This document shows positions 17,314 to 26,625 of a stretch of 64,000 bases of DNA, piece by piece. Source of the stretch: Pseudomonas sp. S31 (GTDB taxonomy: Bacteria; Pseudomonadota; Gammaproteobacteria; Pseudomonadales; Pseudomonadaceae); assembly GCF_016648105.1 (NCBI RefSeq), contig NZ_JACVVE010000001.1:62001-126000 (forward strand), written 5' to 3'. The number at the start of each line of letters is the position of its first letter. Positions within the stretch are counted from its first letter, which is position 1. The notes under the pieces are model-generated. The model saw nothing but the letters and a program-made list of their open reading frames with translations. It had not been told where the DNA came from and ran no database searches. Position numbers and translations under genes: made by a program.

Positions 17314-18486
17314 ATGCCTATCATTCGCCCCGCCCGCCTGCGCCACCTGGCGCTCATGGCGCTCTTCACCCTGCCCCTCGCCGGTTGCGACGACGCTGGC
17401 GAGGAGGAACGACAACCCACGCCCCAGGTCAGGGTCGAAACCCTGCAGTTGCAGCCGCTGGCCATCAGCACCGAGCTCAGCGGCCGCCTGCTCGCGCCGC
17501 GTACCGCCGAGGTCCGCGCGCGCGTGGCCGGGGTGGTGCTCAAGCGCGTGTACCGTGAAGGCAGCGACGTCAAGCAAGGCGACGTGCTGTTTCTCATCGA
17601 CCCGGCGCCGTTCAAGGCCGATCACGACAGCGCCCGCGCCACCCTGGCCAAGGCCGAGGCCAACCGCTACCAGGCGCGGCTGCAGGAGCAACGCTACCGC
17701 CAGCTGGTCGACGACAAGGCCGTCAGCCGCCAGGAGTACGACAACGCCCGTGCCACCTTCCTTCAGGCCGAGGCCGAAGTGGCTGCAGCCAAGGCGGCGC
17801 TCGAACGTGCCCGGCTGAACCTGGGCTACGCCACGGTCACGGCGCCAATCTCCGGGCGCATTGGCCGTGCCCAGGTCACCGAGGGGGCTCTGGTCGGGCA
17901 GAACGAAAGCACACCGCTGGCGACCATCCAGCAGCTCGACCCGATCCACGCCGACGTCACCCAGTCGACCCGCGAACTCACAGCTCTGCGCCGCGCGCTG
18001 CGCGCCGGCGAGCTCGACCAGGTGGGCGACGGCCAGGCCCGGGCGACCCTGGTCCAGGACGACGGCAGCGCCTACCCGCTACCGGGCAAGCTGTTGTTCT
18101 CCGACATCAGCGTCGACCCCAGCACCAACCAGATCACCCTGCGCAGCGAGTTTCCCAACCCCGACCTCGACCTGCTGCCCGGCAGCTACGTGCGCGTGCG
18201 CCTCGAGCAGGCAGTGCAGCCCAAGGGCATCAGCGTGCCGCAACGGGCGATCCTGCGCGACAGCGCGGGTGTGCCGAAGGTGCTGGTGGTCGATGACCAG
18301 GCCCGCGTCAGCGAACGTCAGGTGGTGCTGGGCAGCGCCCAGGGTGACCGCTGGCGGGTGACCGAGGGCCTGGCCGCAGGCGAGCGCGTGGTGATCGAAG
18401 GCCTGCAGCACGTCAAGGCCGGTGACCAGGTGCAGGTCGATGCGGCGACGGCCGCGCAGCCCGTCGCCCAGCGCAACGCCCCGTGA
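17314..18486 (+). CDS. RND efflux periplasmic adaptor (membrane fusion lipoprotein), MexA-like
   Basis: The 390-aa protein carries a lipoprotein signal (LPLAGC, Cys25). The adaptor architecture is clear: barrel-sandwich halves (AEVRARVAGVVLKRVYREGS and NLGYATVTAPISGRIGRAQV) flank an alpha-helical hairpin (about 110-165), followed by beta-barrel and membrane-proximal domains. It would link the pump encoded next to an outer-membrane channel. No OprM-type channel gene is present, so the system presumably shares one. The pump gene starts 10 bases downstream. Confidence 0.94.
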   Translation: MPIIRPARLRHLALMALFTLPLAGCDDAGEEERQPTPQVRVETLQLQPLAISTELSGRLLAPRTAEVRARVAGVVLKRVYREGSDVKQGDVLFLIDPAPFKADHDSARATLAKAEANRYQARLQEQRYRQLVDDKAVSRQEYDNARATFLQAEAEVAAAKAALERARLNLGYATVTAPISGRIGRAQVTEGALVGQNESTPLATIQQLDPIHADVTQSTRELTALRRALRAGELDQVGDGQARATLVQDDGSAYPLPGKLLFSDISVDPSTNQITLRSEFPNPDLDLLPGSYVRVRLEQAVQPKGISVPQRAILRDSAGVPKVLVVDDQARVSERQVVLGSAQGDRWRVTEGLAAGERVVIEGLQHVKAGDQVQVDAATAAQPVAQRNAP

Positions 18487-18496
18487 GGACCTGACC

Positions 18497-21400
18497 ATGC
18501 CACAGTTCTTCATCGACCGGCCGATCTTCGCCTGGGTGGTCGCCTTGTTCATCCTCCTGGCCGGCGCCCTGGCCATCCCGCAACTACCGGTGGCGCAGTA
18601 TCCCAACGTGGCACCGCCGCAGGTGGAGATCTATGCCGTGTACCCAGGCGCCTCGGCGGCGACCATGGACGAAAGCGTGGTCAGCCTGATCGAGCAGGAG
18701 CTCAACGGCGCCGACAATCTGTTGTACTTCGAGTCGCAGAGCAGCCTGGGTAGCGCCACCATCACCGCCACCTTCGAGCCTGGCACCCTTCCCGACCTGG
18801 CCCAGGTCGACGTGCAGAACCGCCTCAAGGTGGTCGAGTCGCGCCTGCCGCGCCCGGTGACCCAGCAGGGCCTGCAAGTGGAAAAAGTGTCCACCGGCTT
18901 CCTGCTGCTCGGCACCCTGACCTCCGATGACGGCAGCCTCGACGAAACCGCGCTGTCCGACATTCTCGCGCGCAACGTGATGAACGAGATCCGCCGCCTC
19001 AAGGGGGTCGGCAAGGCCCAGCTGTATGGTTCCGAGCGGGCCATGCGGATCTGGATCGACCCGCGCAAGCTGATCGGCTTCAACCTCACGCCCAACGATG
19101 TGGCCGAGGCCATCGCCGCGCAGAACGCCCAGGTCGCCCCCGGCAGCATCGGCGACCTGCCAGCCCGCGACACCCAGGAAATCACCGCCAACGTGGTGGT
19201 CAAGGGTCAGCTGAGCACGCCCGAGGAATTCGCTGCCATCGTCCTGCGCGCCAACCCGGACGGCTCCAGCGTGACCATCGGCGACGTTGCCCGGGTCGAG
19301 ATCGGCGCCCAGGAATACCAGTACGGCACGCGCCTGAACGGCAAGCCGGCGACCGCCTTCAGCGTGCAGTTGGCACCCGGTGCCAACGCCATGGAAACCG
19401 CCACCCTGGTGCGAGCCAAGCTGCAGGAGCTTGCGCGCTATTTCCCCGAAGGGGTGAAGTACGACATTCCCTACGACACCTCGCCGTTCGTCAAGGTGTC
19501 GATCCAGCAGGTCATCAGCACCCTGTTCGAGGCGATGTTGCTGGTATTCGCGGTGATGTTCCTGTTCCTGCAGAACCTGCGCTGCACGCTGATCCCGACC
19601 CTGGTGGTGCCGGTGGCCCTGATGGGCACCTTCGCCGTGATGCTGGCGCTGGGCTTCTCGATCAACGTGCTGACCCTGTTCGGCATGGTGCTGGCCATCG
19701 GCATCCTGGTCGACGACGCCATCGTGGTGGTGGAGAACGTCGAGCGGATCATGGCCGAGGAAGGCCTGCCACCCAAGCAGGCCACGCGCAAGGCCATGGG
19801 CCAGATCAGCGGTGCGATCATCGGCATCACCCTGGTGCTGGTGGCGGTGTTCCTGCCCATGGCGTTCATGAAGGGCTCGGTGGGGGTCATCTACCAGCAG
19901 TTCTCGGTGTCGATGGCGGTGTCCATCCTGTTCTCGGCGTTCCTCGCCCTGAGCCTGACCCCGGCCTTGTGCGCCACCCTGCTCAAGCCAGTGGCCAAGG
20001 GCGAGCTGCATGGGCGCACAGGCTTTTTCGGCGGGTTCAACCGCCGCTTCGAGGGCTTGAGCGACGGCTACCAGCGCTGGGTGGCGCAAGCGCTCAAGCG
20101 CAGCGGCCGCTACCTGTTGCTGTACGGCGCGCTGTTGGCGGTGCTCGGCTACGGTTTCAGCCAACTGCCCACGGCGTTCCTGCCGACCGAGGACCAAGGC
20201 TACACCGTGACCGACATCCAGCTGCCGCCGGGGGCCAGCCGCCTGCGCACCGAGCAGGTGGCCGCGCAGATCGAGGCGCACAATGCCGAGGAGCCCGGCG
20301 TTGGCAATACCACGGTGATTCTCGGCTTCAGCTTCTCGGGCAGCGGGCAGAACGCGGCCCTGACTTTCACCACGCTCAAGGACTGGTCCGAGCGCGGTGC
20401 CAAGGACAGCGCCCAGTCGATCGCCGACCGCGCGACCCTGGCCTTCAGCCAACTCAAGGATGCCATCGCCTACTCCGTGCTGCCGCCCCCCATCGATGGC
20501 CTGGGCGAGTCGACCGGGTTCGAGTTCCGCCTGCAGGACCGCGGCGGCATGGGGCACGCGGCGCTGATGGCGGCCCGCGACGAACTGCTGGGCAATGCCC
20601 GCAAGAGCAAGGTCCTGACCAACGTGCGCGAAGCCTCGCTGGCCGAAAGCCCGCAGGTACAACTGGAAATCGACCGCCGCCAGGCCAATGCCCTGGGCGT
20701 ATCGTTCGCCGACATCGGTACGGTGCTGGACGTAGCCGTAGGCTCCAGCTACGTCAACGACTTCCCCAACCAGGGCCGTATGCAGCGGGTGGTGGTGCAG
20801 GCCGAGGGCGACCAGCGCAGCCAGGTCGAAGACCTGCTGAAGATCCATGTGCGCAACAGCAGCGGCAAGATGGTGCCGTTGGGCGCCTTCGTGCAGGCTC
20901 GCTGGGTCAGCGGCCCGGTGCAGTTGACCCGCTACAACGGCTACCCGGCGGTGTCGATTTCCGGTGAACCGGCGGCGGGCTACAGCTCCGGCGAGGCCAT
21001 GGCCGAGATCGAGCGCCTGGTGGCGCAACTGCCAGCCGATACCGGCCTGGAATGGACCGGCCTGTCGTTGCAGGAGCGCTTGTCCGGCAGCCAGGCGCCC
21101 CTGCTGATGGCCTTGTCGCTGCTGGTGGTGTTCCTGTGCCTGGCGGCGTTGTACGAAAGCTGGTCGATCCCTACCGCCGTCCTGCTGGTGGTACCGCTCG
21201 GGGTGCTGGGTGCAGTGCTGGCGGTGACCCTGCGCGGCATGCCCAACGACGTGTTCTTCAAGGTCGGCCTGATCACCCTGATCGGCCTGTCGGCGAAGAA
21301 CGCCATCCTGATCATCGAGTTCGCCAAGCACCTGGTCGACCAGGGCGTGGACGCCGCCGACGCCGCCCTGCAGGCCGCCCGCCTGCGCTTGCGGCCGATC

Positions 21401-21622
21401 GTGATGACCTCGCTGGCCTTCATCCTCGGCGTCGTACCGCTGGCCATCGCCAGCGGCGCCAGTTCGGCGAGCCAGCAGGCGATCGGTACCGGCGTGATCG
21501 GCGGCATGCTCAGCGCGACCCTGGCGATCGTGTTCGTGCCAGTGTTCTTCGTGGTGGTGATGCGTTTGGCTGGGGGGCGTCAAGCGAGCCGTGGAACCCA
21601 CGCGCACGAGCGCACGGCGTAA
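18497..21622 (+). CDS. RND multidrug efflux transporter, MexB/AcrB type
   Basis: The 1041-aa inner-membrane pump begins MPQFFIDRPIFAWVV, the normal HAE1-family start, preceded by GAGGAC at the right distance. An upstream in-frame ATG would add 25 residues inside the adaptor gene and is rejected. Two repeats of six helices flank large periplasmic loops. The proton-relay pair is in GILVDDAIVVVENVERI, and the second-half signature GLSAKNAILIIEFAK is present. Substrates cannot be inferred. The order regulator-kinase / adaptor-pump without a channel resembles MexMN of P. aeruginosa from memory. Confidence 0.95.
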   Translation: MPQFFIDRPIFAWVVALFILLAGALAIPQLPVAQYPNVAPPQVEIYAVYPGASAATMDESVVSLIEQELNGADNLLYFESQSSLGSATITATFEPGTLPDLAQVDVQNRLKVVESRLPRPVTQQGLQVEKVSTGFLLLGTLTSDDGSLDETALSDILARNVMNEIRRLKGVGKAQLYGSERAMRIWIDPRKLIGFNLTPNDVAEAIAAQNAQVAPGSIGDLPARDTQEITANVVVKGQLSTPEEFAAIVLRANPDGSSVTIGDVARVEIGAQEYQYGTRLNGKPATAFSVQLAPGANAMETATLVRAKLQELARYFPEGVKYDIPYDTSPFVKVSIQQVISTLFEAMLLVFAVMFLFLQNLRCTLIPTLVVPVALMGTFAVMLALGFSINVLTLFGMVLAIGILVDDAIVVVENVERIMAEEGLPPKQATRKAMGQISGAIIGITLVLVAVFLPMAFMKGSVGVIYQQFSVSMAVSILFSAFLALSLTPALCATLLKPVAKGELHGRTGFFGGFNRRFEGLSDGYQRWVAQALKRSGRYLLLYGALLAVLGYGFSQLPTAFLPTEDQGYTVTDIQLPPGASRLRTEQVAAQIEAHNAEEPGVGNTTVILGFSFSGSGQNAALTFTTLKDWSERGAKDSAQSIADRATLAFSQLKDAIAYSVLPPPIDGLGESTGFEFRLQDRGGMGHAALMAARDELLGNARKSKVLTNVREASLAESPQVQLEIDRRQANALGVSFADIGTVLDVAVGSSYVNDFPNQGRMQRVVVQAEGDQRSQVEDLLKIHVRNSSGKMVPLGAFVQARWVSGPVQLTRYNGYPAVSISGEPAAGYSSGEAMAEIERLVAQLPADTGLEWTGLSLQERLSGSQAPLLMALSLLVVFLCLAALYESWSIPTAVLLVVPLGVLGAVLAVTLRGMPNDVFFKVGLITLIGLSAKNAILIIEFAKHLVDQGVDAADAALQAARLRLRPIVMTSLAFILGVVPLAIASGASSASQQAIGTGVIGGMLSATLAIVFVPVFFVVVMRLAGGRQASRGTHAHERTA

Positions 21623-21686
21623 CGAAGGCGCCCTCGCGTGCACGAGTCGGTATGTTAAGATTGCTGGCATCGATGGAGGATCTGCA

Positions 21687-21956
21687 ATGAAAGAAATGTG
21701 CGATGCCAGCATCAAAAGCCAAGTCCAGGAGCTTGCCAGGCTGCATGCGGTCACTGGCGGCAAGAATCGTTTCAGCGACTTGGCAACGACGATTACCCGA
21801 CTGTCTGGCGATTCCGTTGCCCTCGACCCCGTAGAGAGAATGCTCGTGTCGCTCAAGAAAAAGGGGGTACTGACCAAACAGCAGATTCTTCAAATGGAAG
21901 CCGCCTATCTGCTCGAGCAATCGAATACTGCGAACGGGCGGACCCTCGGCGCATGA
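21687..21956 (+). CDS. Small protein coupled to Fic, putative antitoxin
   Basis: The 89-aa, mostly helical, acidic-basic protein (ending KKGVLTKQQILQMEAAYLLEQ plus a short tail) has a good ribosome-binding site (GGAGG) and overlaps the following Fic-domain gene by four bases (ATGA). That placement is what one expects of a Fic toxin's antitoxin. I do not recognise the fold, and the classical inhibitory motif (S/T)xxxE(G/N) is not obvious, so the antitoxin call rests on context. The segment is visibly richer in A+T than the flanking genes, as is the Fic part of the next gene, suggesting joint acquisition. Confidence 0.55.
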   Translation: MKEMCDASIKSQVQELARLHAVTGGKNRFSDLATTITRLSGDSVALDPVERMLVSLKKKGVLTKQQILQMEAAYLLEQSNTANGRTLGA

Positions 21957-23245
21957 TTTTCGACCCATTCGATGACTATGAGTCCGCGGGTTATCTGCGC
22001 AATGCCTTCAAGTTGAAAGACCCCGAACAAATCAAGAGGATGGAGCACCTGGCTTTCGAGGCTAGCCTGGAAGAAGCGATTGCTCTACTCGCCGCGCCAA
22101 CGCGCATTACCTACGAAACACTGCTTGAACTGCATCAACTGCTGTTCGCTGATTTCTACCCCTGGGCAGGCAAGGACCGTGCTCAGGTGGCCCCCAGGCT
22201 CGCGGTTTTCAAAGGTACCGACACCGATCCACGCCACACTGCATTCTGCCCTCCTGATCAAATAAGGCATTGGGCTTCGCACGCCTTGCAACTTGGCCAG
22301 GATCACGCTCGGTTCACACAACGGCCTGGGGAGGTGCTTGGCTTGCTCGCCGATGCCCATCCTTTTCTGGATGGCAATGGCCGAACGATCCTGTTGGTGT
22401 TCATGGAACTTTGCCACCGTGCCGGATTTGCCATCGATTGGGCCGGTACATCGAAGCAGGATTACCTGGCCGCGTTAAGCGCAGAGATCAACCAACCCGC
22501 CCAGGGGCACCTCGACCGTTACCTGAAGCCCTTCTTGCTCAAGGTTTCAGACAGACAGGCGTGGCCGGAAGTCATCGGCTCGATCAAAGGGCTGGATGGC
22601 CTGGACAAGGAGAACATCCGGTACGAAAGCCTGGATGATCCTGACGTGCGCAGACTGTATACGGGCTATCGGGCAATCCCTATACCCGTGCCCTCGATTC
22701 TCATCCTCGCCGGTGGCCGCGGCCAACGTATGGGCGGGCGCGACAAAGGTCTACTGGAGTGGCGTGGCGAGCCGTTGATCGCTCACATCCAGCGCACGGT
22801 GCGACCGCTCTGCGACGACCTGGTGATTTCCTGCAACCGCAACCAGGAGGCGTATGCCGCCTATGCCGACCAGTTGGTCGGGGATGCCGAGGCCGACTAC
22901 CCCGGCCCCTTGGCTGGCGTGATCGCCGGGCTTGCCGTGGCACGGCATGACTGGGTGGTATTGCTTGCCTGCGATGCGCCGATGGTGGACCAGGCGCTGA
23001 TCGACGACCTGCTGCGCTTGGCGGTGGCCGGCGACTGTGTGGCGATGGTCCGCCAGAGCGGTTATTGGCAACCGCTGTTCAGTGTGTTGCCCCGGCGCGT
23101 GCTACCAGTGCTCGAGCAGGCCTGGGCGGCGGGTGAGCGCAGTTTGCAGAAGGCGTTGTTGCGCGAGGCGGTATCAGCGCTGGAGTGTGCCGAGGGTGAC
23201 TTGCGGCTAAGTAACTTCAACAGCCCAGATTTGCTGCGTAGCTGA
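21953..23245 (+). CDS. mobA: In-frame Fic-domain / MobA fusion protein
   Basis: One uninterrupted 430-codon frame encodes two domains. Residues 1-243 are a Fic protein (FDPFDDYESAGYLRN, FYPWAGKDRAQ, core HPFLDGNGRT at 136-145). Fic enzymes transfer AMP or similar groups to proteins. The second Arg of HxFxDGNGRxxR is Leu here. Residues 246-430 are molybdenum cofactor guanylyltransferase MobA, starting PSILILAGGRGQRMGGRDKG, which attaches GMP to molybdopterin. The Fic part ends where such proteins normally end and MobA begins where MobA normally begins, so the Fic stop appears lost. MobA might also be made separately from a GTG at 22688, where only a weak ribosome-binding site is visible. Confidence 0.85.
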   Translation: MIFDPFDDYESAGYLRNAFKLKDPEQIKRMEHLAFEASLEEAIALLAAPTRITYETLLELHQLLFADFYPWAGKDRAQVAPRLAVFKGTDTDPRHTAFCPPDQIRHWASHALQLGQDHARFTQRPGEVLGLLADAHPFLDGNGRTILLVFMELCHRAGFAIDWAGTSKQDYLAALSAEINQPAQGHLDRYLKPFLLKVSDRQAWPEVIGSIKGLDGLDKENIRYESLDDPDVRRLYTGYRAIPIPVPSILILAGGRGQRMGGRDKGLLEWRGEPLIAHIQRTVRPLCDDLVISCNRNQEAYAAYADQLVGDAEADYPGPLAGVIAGLAVARHDWVVLLACDAPMVDQALIDDLLRLAVAGDCVAMVRQSGYWQPLFSVLPRRVLPVLEQAWAAGERSLQKALLREAVSALECAEGDLRLSNFNSPDLLRS

Positions 23246-23250
23246 TGGCG

Positions 23251-23336
23251 CCTTCGCGGGTAAACCCGCTCCTACAGGGTCTGCGCGGACTTTGTTGGAG
23301 CGGGTTTATCGCAGCGGCGAACCGCCGCGAAGAGGC
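23251..23336. repeat. REP pair, second copy degenerate
   Basis: An intact REP (23251-23277) is followed by a diverged, inverted partner (TTGGAGCGGGTTTATCGC...) with extra GCGGCGAACCGCCGC hairpin sequence. It lies between two convergent genes. Confidence 0.85.
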
Positions 23337-23351
23337 CGGCGCAGAAGCACC

Positions 23352-25028
23352 TCACCGCCCAGCCAACTCCTCGACACTGATCTCGCGCATCCTGAATTTC
23401 TGCACCTTGCCGGTCACCGTCATCGGGAATTCGTCGACGAAGCGGAAATACCGCGGCACCTTGAAATGCGCGATCCGCGCCTTGGCCCACTCGCGCAACT
23501 CGTCCTCGCTGGCGACATGCCCCGGATGCAGACGCACCCAGGCGACGATCTCTTCGCCATACTTACCGCACGGCACACCGATCACCTGCACGTCGGCCAC
23601 CGCCGGGTGGGTGAAGAAGAACTCCTCCAGCTCGCGCGGGTAGATGTTCTCGCCGCCACGAATGATCATGTCCTTGCTGCGCCCGACAATGCTCACGTAA
23701 CCCTGCTCGTCCATCACTGCCAGGTCACCGGTGTGCATCCAGCCATCGTCGTCGATGCTTTCCGCCGTGGCCTTGGGGTTGTTCCAGTAGCCCAGCATCA
23801 CGCTGTAGCCACGCGTGCACAACTCGCCGACCTCGCCACGCGGCACGGTCTCGCCGTCGCTGTCGATCACTTTGCTCTGCAGCCGTGGCTGGGTCCGGCC
23901 GACGCTGGTCACCCGGCGTTCCAAGTCGTCGTCGGCACCGGTCTGCAACGACACCGGGCTGGTTTCGGTCATGCCATAGGCGATCTGCACCTGGGCCATG
24001 TGCATTTCGTCGATGACTCGGCGCATCACTTCGATCGGGCAGGTAGCGCCGGCCATGATGCCGGTGCGCAGGCTCGACAGGTCGAATTCGCCACGCTGGG
24101 GATGGTCCAGTTCGGCAATGAACATGGTCGGCACGCCATACAGCGCGGTGGCCCTTTCCTCGGCCACGGCACGCAAGGTAGCCAATGGATCGAAGGCGTC
24201 ACCGGGGTAGATCAGGGTACTGCCATGGGTCATGCAGCCGAGGTTGGCCATGACCATGCCGAAGCAGTGATACAACGGCACCGGCACCACCAGGCGGTCC
24301 TGCTCGGTGAGGCCCAGGCTCTCACCGACCAGGTAGCCGTTGTTGAGGATGTTGTGGTGGCTGAGCGTGGCTCCCTTGGGGAAGCCCGTGGTGCCCGAGG
24401 TGTACTGGATGTTGATCGGGTCGTTCCAATGCAAGCCGGCCTGTCGCTCGGCCAGGGTCCGGGCGCTGACCGCCTCGGCGTGGGCCTGCAACTGGTGCCA
24501 GGGCAGGAAGCCCGGGGGCGGCGCAATGGCCAGGCTGACCACCCCGCGCAGTTCTGGGAAGCGTTCGCAGGCCAGCGCCTGGCCGGCTTGCGTGCTGGCC
24601 AGGCCAGGCACCAGGCCCTGCAGCATGGCGTGGTAGTCGGAGGTCTTGAAGGCATCGGCGCAGATCACCCAGCGGCATCCGGACTGGCCCAGGGCATAGT
24701 CCAGTTCGCTGGAGCGATAGGCCGGGTTGATGTTGACCAGGATCGCGCCGATCTTGGCACTGGCGAACTGGGTGATGCACCATTCGGCGCAGTTGGGTGC
24801 CCAGATGCCCAGGCGGTCGCCGGCTTGCACGCCCAGGGCCATCAAGGCGCGAGCATGCTGGTCGACGGCGTCGGCCAGTTGCCGCCAGGTGTAGCGCAGG
24901 GCCTGGTGGCGCACCACCAGGGCGTCGCGGTCGGGGTAGCGGGCGACGGTGGTGTCGAAGGCATCACCGATGCATTGGTCGAGCAGCGGTTTGTCCTGGC
25001 TGCCCTGGGAATGGCTTGGCTGGGGCAT
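23352..25028 (-). CDS. AMP-forming acyl-CoA synthetase (medium/long-chain fatty acid or aryl acid CoA ligase)
   Basis: The 558-aa adenylating enzyme has the P-loop [22 protein letters not shown], the hinge region [16 protein letters not shown] and the catalytic-lysine motif [13 protein letters not shown] near the C terminus. It activates a carboxylic acid to acyl-AMP and then the CoA thioester. It lies just downstream of, and in the same direction as, the amine dehydrogenase genes, separated by a REP pair. A role in activating the acid produced from the amine and aldehyde is plausible but inferred; its closest look-alikes are general fatty acyl-CoA ligases. Confidence 0.88.
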   Translation of the reverse strand: MPQPSHSQGSQDKPLLDQCIGDAFDTTVARYPDRDALVVRHQALRYTWRQLADAVDQHARALMALGVQAGDRLGIWAPNCAEWCITQFASAKIGAILVNINPAYRSSELDYALGQSGCRWVICADAFKTSDYHAMLQGLVPGLASTQAGQALACERFPELRGVVSLAIAPPPGFLPWHQLQAHAEAVSARTLAERQAGLHWNDPINIQYTSGTTGFPKGATLSHHNILNNGYLVGESLGLTEQDRLVVPVPLYHCFGMVMANLGCMTHGSTLIYPGDAFDPLATLRAVAEERATALYGVPTMFIAELDHPQRGEFDLSSLRTGIMAGATCPIEVMRRVIDEMHMAQVQIAYGMTETSPVSLQTGADDDLERRVTSVGRTQPRLQSKVIDSDGETVPRGEVGELCTRGYSVMLGYWNNPKATAESIDDDGWMHTGDLAVMDEQGYVSIVGRSKDMIIRGGENIYPRELEEFFFTHPAVADVQVIGVPCGKYGEEIVAWVRLHPGHVASEDELREWAKARIAHFKVPRYFRFVDEFPMTVTGKVQKFRMREISVEELAGR

Positions 25029-25065
25029 GGGGGGTCTCTTGTTGTTCTTGTGTTGTTTGACCTGG

Positions 25066-25133
25066 CCTCTTCGCGGGTAAACCCGCTCCTACAGGTGATG
25101 CACTCCCTGTAGGAGCGGGTTTACCCGCGAAGG
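25066..25133. repeat. REP pair
   Basis: Two nearly identical inverted copies of the GCGGGTAAACCCGCTCCTACAG element lie between the qhpB stop and the start of the ligase gene. This may uncouple the ligase transcript from the amine dehydrogenase transcript. Confidence 0.95.
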
Positions 25134-25146
25134 AAGCAACGCCGAT

Positions 25147-26268
25147 CTAGCGAACGAACACCTGCGGCGTGGTGGTCGACATGTCACCGCCCGGCAGCTT
25201 GATGTTCTTCACTTTTTCCAGGGTCACCGGGTCGAACACCGCCAGGTCGTTGAAGGTCCCGCCCAGGTACAGCTTGTCGCCCTTCTTGTCGAAGGTCACA
25301 CAATAATAGGTGTGTTCGAGGTTGGCCGCCTTGATCAGCTTGCGCTGCTTGATGTCGTACTTGGCCAGGCGGTTGAGCACGCCGTACATCTGGTTCGGGT
25401 CCTTCGGCGAGCGCAGGCCGGTGAAATACAGCTCGGTGAGGTCGGCGAACTCCTGGGTGTGGGTCTTGCCGGTCTTGAGGTCGACGCTCAGGTAGCCGTA
25501 CAGCAGTTCAGCTTCGTTCGGATCCTGCTTGGCATCCTTGAACTTGGCGATGGTGTAGAGCATCGAGAACTCGTGGCGCGGGCTCTGGTGCGGCCAGAAA
25601 TACAGCACGTCCGGGGCGCTGTAGCCCTTGCGGTTCCAGTTGCGCAGCGGCAAGGCGACGCTGTACTTGCCGGTGTTGACGTCCATCTTGTAGAGGTCGG
25701 GCCCGGCGACGAACAGGCTGCCGTCATCGGCAGCGCGCATCAGGTAGACCTGGCGCGGCATCGGGAAGGTGCGCACCGGCTTGGCGTCCAGGCCATCGGC
25801 GGTCTTGTACACCTCCAGGCGTGGCGGCTTGACCACATAGTGGTCGTTGAGGCGTTGGGTCGGGTTGACCGTGGCGTAGACTTCCTTGCCATCGGGGCTC
25901 AGGGCGAACGAGTACATCGACTTGCCGACTTCGCCGGGTACGCTGGACAGGTTGGCGTGGAAGGTGGTCTTGCAGGTGTCCAGGTCGATGCCGTAGATGT
26001 CGGCATAGTGGTTGTTGAGCACGTAGGCGGTGCGGTTGTCCGGCGCCATCATCGCGGTGCCGGGGCCGAACCTGTCGGGCATCTGGCAGCTCTTGTACAG
26101 CGTGTCGCTGGCCACGTCGATGACGTGCAGGTTGTTCGGGTAGTTGGTGGTGATCAGGTATTCCTGGCCGGCCTTGAGGGCAGGCCCGGTATCGTCGGCC
26201 TGTGCCGCCCAGGCGCAGGCCGTGGCGGCGATGGTCAGCGCGAGTTGCGCGCAACGTCCAGCATTCAT
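25147..26268 (-). CDS. qhpB: Quinohemoprotein amine dehydrogenase beta subunit
   Basis: The 373-aa precursor has a Sec signal peptide (cleaved near AAQADD) and the repeated blades of a seven-bladed propeller (EYLITTNYPNNLHVIDVASDT, GKSMYSFALSPDGKEVYATV, and others). The beta subunit packs against the haem-bearing alpha chain and the small CTQ-bearing gamma chain in the periplasm. The ATG at 26268 is chosen over an upstream in-frame one because AGGGGA precedes it and the signal peptide then starts the protein. It lies 32 bases downstream of qhpC. Confidence 0.93.
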   Translation of the reverse strand: MNAGRCAQLALTIAATACAWAAQADDTGPALKAGQEYLITTNYPNNLHVIDVASDTLYKSCQMPDRFGPGTAMMAPDNRTAYVLNNHYADIYGIDLDTCKTTFHANLSSVPGEVGKSMYSFALSPDGKEVYATVNPTQRLNDHYVVKPPRLEVYKTADGLDAKPVRTFPMPRQVYLMRAADDGSLFVAGPDLYKMDVNTGKYSVALPLRNWNRKGYSAPDVLYFWPHQSPRHEFSMLYTIAKFKDAKQDPNEAELLYGYLSVDLKTGKTHTQEFADLTELYFTGLRSPKDPNQMYGVLNRLAKYDIKQRKLIKAANLEHTYYCVTFDKKGDKLYLGGTFNDLAVFDPVTLEKVKNIKLPGGDMSTTTPQVFVR

Positions 26269-26300
26269 GCGGTTTCCCCTTGTCATTCTTGTCAGGCCGG

Positions 26301-26624
26301 TCACTTGTCTTTCGGGAACACAGTGCCCAGGTTGCGCCAGTCTTCCTGGGAGTTGCTCGCCTGGGCGTTCCAATCCTGGTAGGTACTCATCATGTCCGGC
26401 ACCTGGGCTGGCCACCAGCACGGGTCGGAGCAGCCGTACAGGTCGGCTTCCATCGGCTGGCACAACGAGCTGACGCCGCCAAAGGCGTCCACTTCCCAGC
26501 CCGGGTCGGTGGTGGCGGTACAGCCGGCCACCGCACTCATGGCCACCACTTCCTCGACACGGTCTTCGGCGGCGGCTTGCTCGAGGATGTGCGCCTTGTT
26601 GTTCAGGGGCTTCAAGTGCTTCAT
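26301..26624 (-). CDS. qhpC: Quinohemoprotein amine dehydrogenase gamma subunit (CTQ-bearing) precursor
   Basis: The 107-aa precursor has a 28-residue leader without a Sec signal and a 79-residue mature chain. All residues known to be modified in the P. putida enzyme are in register: Cys-Glu and Cys-Asp thioether pairs at precursor 35-44, 55-61 and 69-77, and the cysteine tryptophylquinone pair Cys65-Trp71. In mature numbering these are 7-16, 27-33, 41-49 and 37-43. The leader is the recognition element for the maturation enzymes and is removed by the protease QhpE. It starts one base after the qhpD stop. Confidence 0.97.
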   Translation of the reverse strand: MKHLKPLNNKAHILEQAAAEDRVEEVVAMSAVAGCTATTDPGWEVDAFGGVSSLCQPMEADLYGCSDPCWWPAQVPDMMSTYQDWNAQASNSQEDWRNLGTVFPKDK

Positions 26625-26625
26625 G

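Noticed and set aside
18584..21877. A 1097-codon open frame on the minus strand opposite the RND pump gene
   Set aside because: It is composition-driven: the protein is His/Gln/Arg-rich without domains, has no ribosome-binding site, and lies fully antisense to a textbook RND gene.
21687..23245. Fic-MobA junction as a simple annotation error with two separate genes
   Set aside because: I looked for a stop, a frame change or an ATG with a ribosome-binding site near 22675-22695. The frame is continuous, and only a GTG with a weak site is available, so the fusion is kept as the main reading with reinitiation as an alternative.
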